16,149 bases of DNA. Source: JAJXWB01 sp036796555 (lineage in GTDB: Bacteria; Pseudomonadota; Alphaproteobacteria; Rhizobiales; Beijerinckiaceae). Shown piece after piece: positions 7,779 through 14,165 of this stretch. Location: contig DAIRCS010000069.1 in the NCBI GenBank assembly GCA_036796555.1, positions 1-16,149 on the forward strand, in the 5' to 3' direction. The translations under genes and the position numbers were made by a program. Below the pieces are notes generated by a model. It made no database searches, was not told the DNA's origin, and saw only the letters and a list, made by a program, of their open reading frames with translations. Position 1 is the first letter of the stretch; each line of letters begins with the position of its first letter.

Positions 7779-8978
7779 TCAGTCCGTTTTGGTCGCTCCG
7801 GCCTCGATCACCGGCCCGATCGGCTCCCAGGTCGCGCCGTCGAAACGCGAGATCTGCAGCTTGTCATAGAGCGAGTAATTGGTCGGCGAGGACGAGAGCG
7901 TCACGCCCGGCAGGCCGAGCGGGAGCTGCACGTCCTTCAGGTTGGACACCACCTTCATCAGCTTTTCGCGCGTGCAGTCCTTGCCGCACTCGGACAGCAC
8001 TTTCTCAGTCAGCCAGGCCGAATTGTAGCCGGTCGTGTTCGAGCCGTCGTTGGGGTCGGCGTTGTTGTTCCACTCCTTCATGAAGGCGAGGTAGTCCTGC
8101 GTCTCCTTGTCGTTCGCCCAGCGCGGATCGGCGGGGATCTTGCTGGCGATCGCCGTCACCAGCCCCTTGGAGTTCTCGAGGCCGGCCGGCTGGAGCACCG
8201 TCTTGATGGAGCTCGCCACCGCGACAATGTAATGCAGCGGCTTCCAACCGAGTTCGGCGGCCTTGCGGATCGACTGCGCCGCGAACTTGGGCGTCGTCAT
8301 GTTGAACAGCGTGTCCGCGCCGGAGGCGCGCAGCGCCACCATCTGCGAGTCGATCGTCGGGTCGGAGACTTCGTAGGTCACCTCCTTGACGATCAGCGAG
8401 ACCTTGTCGCCGAGCCCCTCCTTGAAGCCGCGCACATAGTCGCGCCCGGCGTCGTCGTTCTGCGACAGAACCGCGATCTTGGCGTGCGGCTTTTCCTTCA
8501 GGATATACTTGGCCGCGACGCGCCCCTCCATCGTGTAGGAGGGATAGAGCGCCATCGTGTAGGGGAAGTTCTTCGGATCGTTCCACTTGTCGGCGCCCGT
8601 CGACAGGAACAGGTGCGGCACTTTCTTGCCGTTGATGTATTTGTGGATCGCTGTGTTGGTCGCCGTCCCCAGCGAACCGAAATTGGCGAAAATCTCGTCC
8701 TGCTCGACCAGCTTGCGGGTCTGCTCGACGGTCTTGGGCGGGCTGTAGGCGTCGTCGTAGGTCAGGAAATTGATCTTGCGCCCGTGGACGCCGCCCTTCG
8801 AATTCAGCCTGTTGTAATAGGCCGTTTCCGTGCGGCCCGCCGCGCCATAGGCCGACGCCGGCCCGCTATAGGGCATGGTCTGGCCGATCTTGATTTCCCG
8901 GTCCGTCATGCCCGGGTCCGCAACCGCGGGCGTCGCCGCGATCAGCCCGATCGCGGCCCAAAATGCCGATTTCCTCAT
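7779..8978 (-). CDS. ABC transporter substrate-binding protein, branched-chain amino acid (LivK-like) type
   Basis: A 399-residue periplasmic protein of the type I periplasmic-binding fold. The N-terminus is a Sec signal peptide with predicted cleavage after Ala20 (ATPAVA, then DPGM). The mature start TDREIKIGQTMPYSGPASAYG is the classic opening of this family, followed by YYNRLNSKGGVHGRKI and FANFGSLGTATNTAI, which form one lobe of the ligand pocket. ATG at 8978 is preceded by GGGAGGGTGAC, an excellent ribosome site. Related proteins capture branched-chain amino acids, amides or aromatic compounds for LivHMGF-type permeases. No permease or ATPase genes flank it here, so it is an orphan binding protein that must share a transporter encoded elsewhere. 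Ligand cannot be deduced. Confidence 0.92.
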   Translation of the reverse strand: MRKSAFWAAIGLIAATPAVADPGMTDREIKIGQTMPYSGPASAYGAAGRTETAYYNRLNSKGGVHGRKINFLTYDDAYSPPKTVEQTRKLVEQDEIFANFGSLGTATNTAIHKYINGKKVPHLFLSTGADKWNDPKNFPYTMALYPSYTMEGRVAAKYILKEKPHAKIAVLSQNDDAGRDYVRGFKEGLGDKVSLIVKEVTYEVSDPTIDSQMVALRASGADTLFNMTTPKFAAQSIRKAAELGWKPLHYIVAVASSIKTVLQPAGLENSKGLVTAIASKIPADPRWANDKETQDYLAFMKEWNNNADPNDGSNTTGYNSAWLTEKVLSECGKDCTREKLMKVVSNLKDVQLPLGLPGVTLSSSPTNYSLYDKLQISRFDGATWEPIGPVIEAGATKTD

Positions 8979-9019
8979 GTCACCCTCCCGCGCGCTTATG
9001 CTGCGCGCCGGTTCGATTT

Positions 9020-9036
9020 GACCGCCCGCGGCGGTC
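9020..9036. promoter_or_regulatory. Palindrome upstream of binding-protein gene
   Basis: gaccgcc-cgc-ggcggtc is a perfect 7-base-pair inverted repeat, 42 bases upstream of the reverse-strand binding-protein start and 99 bases upstream of the small membrane-protein start. It could be an operator in the divergent promoter region or a 5'-leader hairpin. There is no direct evidence for either, and GC-rich DNA gives such palindromes by chance at some rate. Confidence 0.3.
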
Positions 9037-9134
9037 GAGCGTCAAGCGCCGGCGGCATGCCCTGACCGGCGGAAAAGGCGGTCGTCTTGCCAGCCCGCCT
9101 CGCATGGGCTAGCTGATGGGCCGGAAAAAGAGCC

Positions 9135-9371
9135 ATGGCCGAGAAAAAACCGATCAACGTCCAGAATCTTTCGACGATCGTCGCCGTGATGATCCTCGTC
9201 GGCACCGAACTCGTCGGCGCCTCCTGGGCGGCCGGCTGGGCGCTGGGCGGCCTGTTCCAGCTCGACACGACGGTCAGCCGCATCATCGAGGTCGGCTTCG
9301 CGCTGATCGGCTTCGTCGGCCTCTATTTCTTCATGCGCACCGCGATCCGCCACGAGCCGATCCGGGGCTGA
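9135..9371 (+). CDS. Small two-helix inner-membrane protein, unknown function
   Basis: A 78-residue protein with a short polar N-terminus (MAEKKPINVQ), a first hydrophobic stretch at about residues 13-40 (rich in Val, Ala, Gly, Trp) and a second at about 50-68, ending in a basic tail RTAIRHEPIRG. This implies two membrane helices joined by a short FQLDTTVSR loop, with basic residues suggesting a cytoplasmic C-terminus. A GGAAAAAGA ribosome-site-like sequence precedes ATG 9135. It stands alone, divergent from the binding-protein gene and convergent with ybgC, and ends just before a clean terminator, which supports it being a real monocistronic gene. I do not recognise a characterised family; it looks like a small conserved membrane protein of alphaproteobacteria, but that conservation is an impression only. 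Confidence 0.7.
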   Translation: MAEKKPINVQNLSTIVAVMILVGTELVGASWAAGWALGGLFQLDTTVSRIIEVGFALIGFVGLYFFMRTAIRHEPIRG

Positions 9372-9377
9372 CGGACC

Positions 9378-9395
9378 GCGAGCCTTCGGGCTCGC
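9378..9395. terminator. UUCG-tetraloop hairpin terminator
   Basis: gcgagcc-ttcg-ggctcgc forms a perfect 7-base-pair stem closed by a C-G pair around a TTCG tetraloop, an exceptionally stable RNA hairpin. It lies six bases after the small membrane-protein stop and one base from the ybgC stop, so it probably ends both convergent transcripts. No long T-tract follows. Confidence 0.75.
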
Positions 9396-9396
9396 C

Positions 9397-9804
9397 TCAC
9401 CCCGCCAGCTTTTCCCGCACCCCCGCCCGCAGCCGGGCCGCCTTGCCGTCGGCGACCGCCGCCACGCGCACATCCGCTGTCACGAGAACGTCCTCGCCGC
9501 GCAGCACGCGCTGCGCGAGAACGGCGGAGGCGCCCTTCACTTCCTTTGCGGCGGTTTCGACGACCAGCACGTCGTCCATCCTCGCGGCTTTCAGAAACTC
9601 GATGGCCATGCCCCGCACCACGAAGGCGAAGGGCTTGTGATCGGTTTCCCCGGAATGGATCGCCTGCTGGTGGATGCCGAGATCGCGCAACAGCTCCGTG
9701 CGCCCGCGCTCCATGAAGCGCAGGTAGGAGGCGTGGTAGACCACGCCGGAGAAATCCGTGTCCTCGTAATAGACGCGGATCTGGAGACGATGCGGCGCGC
9801 TCAC
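9397..9804 (-). CDS. ybgC: YbgC-type hotdog-fold acyl-CoA thioesterase
   Basis: A 135-residue single hotdog-domain protein. The N-terminal signature YYEDTDFSGVVYHASYLRF (residues 12-30) with catalytic Asp17 and the MERGRTELL helix is diagnostic of the Tol-Pal-linked YbgC/4-hydroxybenzoyl-CoA thioesterase branch, which hydrolyses short or medium acyl-CoA thioesters and associates with phospholipid-synthesis proteins at the inner membrane. The start is GTG at 9804, overlapping the ruvB TGA as GTGA, with GAGGA about five bases upstream inside ruvB; the pair is thus translationally coupled. Adjacency to ruvB is the common alphaproteobacterial arrangement, but the tolQRAB-pal genes that normally follow are absent, replaced by a terminator and an oppositely oriented gene. 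Confidence 0.9.
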   Translation of the reverse strand: MSAPHRLQIRVYYEDTDFSGVVYHASYLRFMERGRTELLRDLGIHQQAIHSGETDHKPFAFVVRGMAIEFLKAARMDDVLVVETAAKEVKGASAVLAQRVLRGEDVLVTADVRVAAVADGKAARLRAGVREKLAG

Positions 9805-10841
9805 TCGTCCTCGCCGAACAGCCCGAATTGCCCAGCCCCGCGCGCGGGCTCGGCAAGCCCCAGATGCCTGAACGCCAGCGGCGTGAGCAGGCGTCCGCGC
9901 GGCGTGCGCTGCAAAAAGCCCTGTTGCAGCAGATAGGGCTCGATAATGTCCTCGATCGCGTCGCGCGGTTCCGACAGCGCGGCGGCGATCGTCTCGATGC
10001 CGACGGGGCCGCCGCCGAAGTTCAGCGCGATCATGTCGAGATAGCGCCGGTCCATCTGGTCGAGGCCGATGGCGTCGACATCGAGCAAGCGCAACGCCTT
10101 GTCGGCCACGGCGCGATTGACGACCGGATCGCCGTCGACGAGGGCGAAGTCGCGCACGCGGCGCAGCAGGCGCCCGGCGATGCGCGGCGTGCCGCGCGCA
10201 CGTTTGGCGATCTCGTTGGCGCCGTCCTCGCTCATGGCCACGCCGAGCACGCGCGCGCCGCGCGAGACGATGCTCTGCAATTCCGCGACCGTATAGAAAT
10301 TGAGCCGCACGGGAATGCCGAAACGGTCGCGCAGCGGCGTCGTCAGCAGGCCCGCGCGCGTCGTCGCGCCGACCAGCGTGAATTTGGCGAGATCGATCTT
10401 CACCGAGCGCGCTGCCGGCCCTTCGCCGATGATGAGGTCGAGCTGGAAATCCTCCATCGCGGGATAGAGGATTTCCTCCACCGCCGGATTGAGGCGGTGA
10501 ATTTCGTCGATGAAGAGCACATCGCGCTCTTCGGGATTGGGGAGTTGGGCGGCGAGGTCGCCGGCCTTCGCGATCACCGGACCCGACGTCGAGCGGAAAT
10601 TGACGCCCATCTCGCGCGCCATGATCTGCGCCAGCGTCGTCTTGCCGAGGCCGGGCGGCCCCACGAACAGAACATGGTCGAGCGCGTCGCCGCGCGCCTT
10701 GGCCGCCTCGATGAACACGCGCAGGTTCTTGCGCGCGGCCTCCTGCCCCGTGAAATCTGCCAGCGTCAGCGGCCGCAGCGAGGCGTCGGTATCGTCGGCG
10801 CGCCTTTCGGAAGACACGAGGCGGGGATTGGCGTCGGTCAT
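9801..10841 (-). CDS. ruvB: Holliday junction branch-migration ATPase RuvB
   Basis: A 346-residue AAA+ motor that forms a hexameric ring and pulls DNA through the RuvA-bound Holliday junction. Landmarks: Walker A GPPGLGKT at 61-68, Walker B FIDEIH at 111-116, sensor-1 region GATTRAG at 159-165, arginine finger in LRDRFG at 171-176, the RARGTPRIAGRLLRRVRDF sensor-2 block, and a winged-helix C-terminus with EPYLLQQGFLQRTPRGR. The frame is open upstream to 11027, but ATG at 10841 gives the canonical MTDANPRLVSSERR start, so the 62-residue extension is rejected. That ATG overlaps the vapC stop as ATGA and has no good ribosome site of its own, so translation probably depends on ribosomes arriving from vapC. 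Downstream it overlaps ybgC by four bases' worth of GTGA. Confidence 0.97.
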   Translation of the reverse strand: MTDANPRLVSSERRADDTDASLRPLTLADFTGQEAARKNLRVFIEAAKARGDALDHVLFVGPPGLGKTTLAQIMAREMGVNFRSTSGPVIAKAGDLAAQLPNPEERDVLFIDEIHRLNPAVEEILYPAMEDFQLDLIIGEGPAARSVKIDLAKFTLVGATTRAGLLTTPLRDRFGIPVRLNFYTVAELQSIVSRGARVLGVAMSEDGANEIAKRARGTPRIAGRLLRRVRDFALVDGDPVVNRAVADKALRLLDVDAIGLDQMDRRYLDMIALNFGGGPVGIETIAAALSEPRDAIEDIIEPYLLQQGFLQRTPRGRLLTPLAFRHLGLAEPARGAGQFGLFGEDE

Positions 10842-11215
10842 GCCGCTGTCTTGGCGATATAGATCACGTCCGGCAAGCCCTCGAAATGCGCGTCGCAGGT
10901 CACGAGCTCGCATGCGGCGGCCCGCGCCGTCGCATAGATGATCGAATCGACGGTCGGCAGCCGATACTCGCGTCCGAGTTCGGCCGCTCGCAGCGCGATG
11001 TCGGTGTCGAGCGGGACGACGAGACAATCCATCGTCGTCGCAATCGCCCCGTCAGCCGCCTCCGGCGCTTCGCGCGCGAGCCACTTGGCCAGTTCGAGTT
11101 GCACAATGGTCGGCACTAGCAACTGATCCATTGCGGGAAACTCGGAACGCACGGCTTCGCCTACGGGGCCGTCGGCGATCCACTCGATCCATGCCGATGT
11201 GTCGACGACGCGCAT
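10838..11215 (-). CDS. vapC: VapC-type PIN-domain ribonuclease toxin
   Basis: A 125-residue PIN-domain protein. The four acidic metal-binding positions of active VapC toxins are all present: Asp5 (MRVVDTSAWIEW), Glu41 (VQLELAKW), Asp90 (LPTVDSIIYATA) and Asp108 (LVTCDAHFEGL). VapC toxins cleave RNA, often initiator tRNA or the sarcin-ricin loop of rRNA, when released from VapB. The start ATG at 11215 shares one base with the vapB stop (TGATG), the classic coupled toxin-antitoxin arrangement. Its own stop overlaps the ruvB ATG. The frame stays open to 11356, but the upstream part is a shadow of vapB. Finding an intact toxin inside the ruv operon is unusual; all catalytic residues intact suggests it is functional or recently so. 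Confidence 0.92.
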   Translation of the reverse strand: MRVVDTSAWIEWIADGPVGEAVRSEFPAMDQLLVPTIVQLELAKWLAREAPEAADGAIATTMDCLVVPLDTDIALRAAELGREYRLPTVDSIIYATARAAACELVTCDAHFEGLPDVIYIAKTAA

Positions 11216-11427
11216 CAATAGCGATCGTTGCGGTCGCGATAGCCCTCGGTGTTCGCCCCCTTGGCGATGCCGCGCAGGGAATCGATGTCCCGACGCGGCA
11301 TCATGACGACGCCGTTTCCGCGCGGGACGAAAACGATTTCCTGGCCGGGCTTCCACCCCTGCCGTTCCCGCACTTCCTTCGGGATCGAAATCTGGAATTT
11401 CGATGAAATCTTCGCAATTACGCTCAT
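11215..11427 (-). CDS. vapB: VapB/AbrB-family (SpoVT-AbrB fold) antitoxin
   Basis: A 70-residue antitoxin. The N-terminal swapped-hairpin DNA-binding domain is plain: SVIAKISSKFQISIPKEVRE, then WKPGQEIVFVPRGNGVVMMP (about residues 2-45). The C-terminal tail LRGIAKGANTEGYRDRNDRY is the usual disordered toxin-binding segment that wraps the VapC active site. ATG at 11427 is chosen because a near-perfect GGAGGT lies five bases upstream; a TTG at 11448 could extend it by seven residues but has no ribosome site. The gene starts 61 bases after the ruvA stop, with a 10-base palindrome in between, so the pair may have its own autoregulated promoter as well as read-through from ruvCA. Confidence 0.92.
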   Translation of the reverse strand: MSVIAKISSKFQISIPKEVRERQGWKPGQEIVFVPRGNGVVMMPRRDIDSLRGIAKGANTEGYRDRNDRY

Positions 11428-11437
11428 CGCAACCTCC

Positions 11438-11447
11438 TGATCGATCA
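11438..11447. promoter_or_regulatory. Candidate VapBC autoregulatory operator
   Basis: TGATCGATCA is a perfect 10-base palindrome, lying directly upstream of the vapB GGAGG and overlapping its edge. AbrB-type antitoxins, alone or with toxin, repress their own promoters by binding short palindromes at this position. A TATTCT-like -10 candidate (read on the minus strand at about 11456-11461) lies just upstream, with no good -35. Role inferred from symmetry and position. Confidence 0.4.
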
Positions 11448-11488
11448 AACTTCCGTAAGAATATCAGGAACGGAGCACGAACACCAGC

Positions 11489-12106
11489 CTAGCTCGCCAG
11501 TTCCTTCAGCCCGCGCCGGATCAGCGCACTCGTTTCCGCGCTCTCGCCCAGCGCCTTGACGCTGGCGGCCACGGCGGCGGCGGCCTGCGGCCGGCCATAG
11601 CCGAGATTGACCAGCGCGGAAATGGCGTCCTGCACGGGCTTGGGCGCGCCCTTGGCCTCGTCCTCGCCCGCGAGCTTCGCGACGACGGGATCGACGGCTG
11701 ACAGCGCCGGGGCCTTGTCCTTCATCTCGGCCACGATGCGCGCGGCGAGCTTCGGGCCGACGCCCGGCGCGCGAGCGACGGCGGCCTTATCCTGCGTCCC
11801 GATGGCGGTCGCAAGTTCGGCGGGCCCGAGCACGCCGAGAATGGCGAGCGCCACCTTCGCGCCCACGCCCTGCACGCCCTGCAGCAGGCGGAACCAGTCG
11901 CGCTCGGCGTCGCTGGTGAAGCCGAACAGGCGGATCGCGTCCTCGCGCACCTGCGTCTCGATGGAAAGCGCCGCCGCCTCGCCCGCCTTCGGCAGCTTCT
12001 GCAGCGTCCGCGAAGAACATTGCACGACATAGCCGACGCCATTGACGTCGAGGATGACGAAATCCTCGCCGTAGGAATCGATTGTTCCCTTGAGCTTCCC
12101 GATCAT
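11489..12106 (-). CDS. ruvA: Holliday junction-binding protein RuvA
   Basis: A 205-residue RuvA, which binds the four-way junction as a tetramer or octamer and loads RuvB. Domain I is an OB-fold from MIGKLKGTIDSYGEDF to about residue 62 and includes the acidic pin Glu55-Asp56 in VREDAIRLFGF. Domain II has two helix-hairpin-helix motifs, LLQGVQGVGAKVALAIL (74-90) and APGVGPKLAARIV (113-125). Domain III, the RuvB-contacting three-helix bundle, spans about 157-203, with VQDAISALVNLGYGRPQAAAAV and LIRRGLKEL. ATG at 12106 overlaps the ruvC TGA as ATGA, so the long open frame extending to 12808 is not used. Unusually, the next gene is vapB, not ruvB. Confidence 0.96.
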   Translation of the reverse strand: MIGKLKGTIDSYGEDFVILDVNGVGYVVQCSSRTLQKLPKAGEAAALSIETQVREDAIRLFGFTSDAERDWFRLLQGVQGVGAKVALAILGVLGPAELATAIGTQDKAAVARAPGVGPKLAARIVAEMKDKAPALSAVDPVVAKLAGEDEAKGAPKPVQDAISALVNLGYGRPQAAAAVAASVKALGESAETSALIRRGLKELAS

Positions 12107-12627
12107 CCGGCGATCCCCGCTGCGACCTTGGCGGCGACCGCCCGCGCGCCGCGATGCTGCGCATGGCAGATCGCCACCGCCAGCGCATCGGCGGCGTCCG
12201 CGCTTTTCGCGTCGCATTTCGGCAGCAGCACGCGCACCATCATGACGACCTGCGCCTTCTCCGCGTGGCCCGCGCCGACCACCGTCTTCTTCACGAGATT
12301 GGCGGCGTATTCGGCCACGTCGAGACCGGCCAGCGTCGGCGCCAGCAGCGCGATGCCGCGCGCCTGGCCGAGCTTGAGGGCCGATTGCGGATCGCGGTTG
12401 ACGAAGGTTTCCTCCACCGCCGCCTCCTGCGGGCCGTGCGCGGCGATCACCGCGGCCAGCCCTTCGTGCAATTGCCGCAGGCGCGCGGCGAGCGAGAGCC
12501 TGGCGTCGGAATGCAGCGCGCCGCAGGCGACGAAGGACAGCCGCGAGCCTTCGGCCTCGATCACTCCCCAGCCGGTGTTGCGAAGGCCCGGATCGATGCC
12601 GATGATGCGAATCGGTTTTGGCGACAT
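12103..12627 (-). CDS. ruvC: Holliday junction resolvase RuvC
   Basis: A 174-residue RNase H-fold endonuclease that dimerises on Holliday junctions and nicks symmetrically. The catalytic acidic residues are all visible: Asp12 in RIIGIDPGLRNTGW, Glu72 or Glu73 in AVEETFVN, and Asp144 and Asp147 in SADAADALAVAICH, matching the spacing of the Escherichia coli tetrad. ATG at 12627 gives the typical short MSPKPIRIIGIDPG start; an in-frame ATG at 12696 would add 23 residues without family support, and neither has a strong ribosome site, so the start is moderately certain. It heads the reverse-strand ruvC-ruvA-vapBC-ruvB-ybgC unit and is divergent from the cytochrome bd operon across 128 bases. Confidence 0.95.
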   Translation of the reverse strand: MSPKPIRIIGIDPGLRNTGWGVIEAEGSRLSFVACGALHSDARLSLAARLRQLHEGLAAVIAAHGPQEAAVEETFVNRDPQSALKLGQARGIALLAPTLAGLDVAEYAANLVKKTVVGAGHAEKAQVVMMVRVLLPKCDAKSADAADALAVAICHAQHRGARAVAAKVAAGIAG

Positions 12628-12755
12628 GCGCCAATTTACGCGCGGAGCGCCTCGTCCGGTAGGCTCCGCCGCGGCGTCCTGCCACAGCGGCCGCATCTTG
12701 CCAGCGGCCCTGTCCGCGCCAGTTTGGGAGAAACGCTCCGCGGGGGAAGGCCGGG

Positions 12756-14165
12756 ATGTCAGAAATCAGCGCGATCGATCTCGCCCGCTTCCAGTTCGCC
12801 TTCACCATCGGCTTCCATATCGTCTATCCCGCCTTTTCGATCGGGCTCGGGAGCTATCTGGCGACGCTGAACGGCCTTTCGCTCGTCACGGGCGATCCCG
12901 TCTATCTGAAGCTGTTCGACTACTGGAAGCGCATCTTCGCCATCGCCTTCGGCATGGGCGTCGTCAGCGGCGTGGTGATGAGCTACCAGTTCGGCACCAA
13001 CTGGAGCGTCTTCGCCGACAAGACCGGCCCGATCCTCGGGCCGCTGATGGGCTACGAAGTGCTCTCGGCCTTCTTCCTCGAGGCGGGCTTCCTCGGCGTC
13101 GTCCTGTTCGGACGGGAGCGCGTCGGACCGGTCCTGCATTTCTTCGCGACGCTGATGGTCGCGCTCGGCACCTTCGCCTCGGCCTTCTGGATCCTGTCCG
13201 TCAATAGCTGGATGCAGACTCCGGCGGGCTATGCCGTGAATGCGCAGGGCCAGTTCGTTCCCGCCGACTGGTTCAAGGCGATCTTCAATCCCTCCTTCCC
13301 CTATCGCCTCGTCCACATGGTGCTGGCCGCCTATCTCACGACATCGCTCGCAGTCGGCGCCGTCGGCGCGCTGCATCTGTTGCGCGGAACCCGCTCGGCC
13401 GCGGTGCGCGTCATGTTCTCGATGGCGATGTGGATGGCGGCGATCGTGGCGCCGATCCAGATTTTCGCCGGCGACCAGCACGGGTTGAACACGCTCGAGC
13501 ACCAGCCTGCCAAGATCGCCGCGATCGAAGGCCATTTCGACGGCGAGAAACGCGCGCCGCTCATCCTGTTCGGCATGCCGGACATGGAAAAGGCGCGCAC
13601 CGACTACAAGATCGAGATCCCGCTCGCCGGCTCCCTCATTCTCACGCACTCGCCGGACGGCTACGTGCCGGGCCTCAAGGATTTCCCGCGTGAAAACTGG
13701 CCGCCGTCGCCCATCGTCTTCTGGTCGTTCCGCGTCATGGTCGGGCTCGGCTTCGCCATGGCGGGCTTCGGACTGTGGGGCCTGTTCGCGCGCTGGCGCG
13801 GCAAGTTCTACGATGCGCCCTGGCTGCATCGGGCGGCCTTCGTCATGGGGCCAGCCGGCTTCGTCGCCGTCCTCGCCGGCTGGGTGACCACGGAAGTCGG
13901 CCGCCAGCCCTTCGTCGTGCAGGGCCTGCTGCGCACCGCCGACGCCGCCTCGCCGATCGCCGCGCCCGCAGTCGCCGCCTCGCTCATCGGCTTCATCATC
14001 GTCTACACGACGGTCATGGCCTTCGGCTTCGTCTATATCGCGATCCTGATGAACCGGCCGCCGGACGCGCCGTCGGAACTCGACGAGGACGCGCCGTTGC
14101 GCGCCGCCGGCATGCCGGGCGTGGCGGCCGAGCTCGCGGGACCGCATGCGGGAGCCCGGCCATGA
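12756..14165 (+). CDS. cioA: Cytochrome bd-type quinol oxidase subunit I (cyanide-insensitive type)
   Basis: A 469-residue polytopic inner-membrane haem protein of the CydA family. Conserved residues visible: His21 (haem ligand, FTIGFHIVYPAFSIG), Glu101 and Glu109 of the proton/haem region (GYEVLSAFFLEAG), His187 (PYRLVHMV), Lys253 and Glu258 in the quinol-binding loop (GDQHGLNTLEHQPAKIAAIEG), Arg326 and Met328 (FWSFRVMVGLG, haem b558 ligand), and GRQP at 382-385. The Q-loop is short, lacking the long insertion of E. coli CydA, which puts it in the CIO branch. The enzyme oxidises quinol and reduces oxygen to water with high affinity without pumping protons. A purine-rich GGGGGAAGG precedes ATG 12756. 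The stop overlaps cioB as ATGA. Confidence 0.95.
   Translation: MSEISAIDLARFQFAFTIGFHIVYPAFSIGLGSYLATLNGLSLVTGDPVYLKLFDYWKRIFAIAFGMGVVSGVVMSYQFGTNWSVFADKTGPILGPLMGYEVLSAFFLEAGFLGVVLFGRERVGPVLHFFATLMVALGTFASAFWILSVNSWMQTPAGYAVNAQGQFVPADWFKAIFNPSFPYRLVHMVLAAYLTTSLAVGAVGALHLLRGTRSAAVRVMFSMAMWMAAIVAPIQIFAGDQHGLNTLEHQPAKIAAIEGHFDGEKRAPLILFGMPDMEKARTDYKIEIPLAGSLILTHSPDGYVPGLKDFPRENWPPSPIVFWSFRVMVGLGFAMAGFGLWGLFARWRGKFYDAPWLHRAAFVMGPAGFVAVLAGWVTTEVGRQPFVVQGLLRTADAASPIAAPAVAASLIGFIIVYTTVMAFGFVYIAILMNRPPDAPSELDEDAPLRAAGMPGVAAELAGPHAGARP

Noticed and set aside
10842..11027. 62-residue N-terminal extension of RuvB
   Set aside because: It is vapC read in another frame; family RuvB proteins start near the chosen ATG.
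12628..12755. FNR/ANR-type operator upstream of cioA
   Set aside because: I looked for a TTGAT-N4-ATCAA dyad in the 128-base divergent gap and found none; no convincing promoter elements either.
12107..12808. Upstream extension of the ruvA frame across ruvC
   Set aside because: The extension is an out-of-frame reading of ruvC; ruvA has a canonical MIGKLKG start at the ATGA overlap.
12759..14147. 462-codon open frame on the minus strand opposite cioA
   Set aside because: Arg/Asp/Glu/His-rich antisense shadow of a membrane protein; cioA has all haem and quinol residues.
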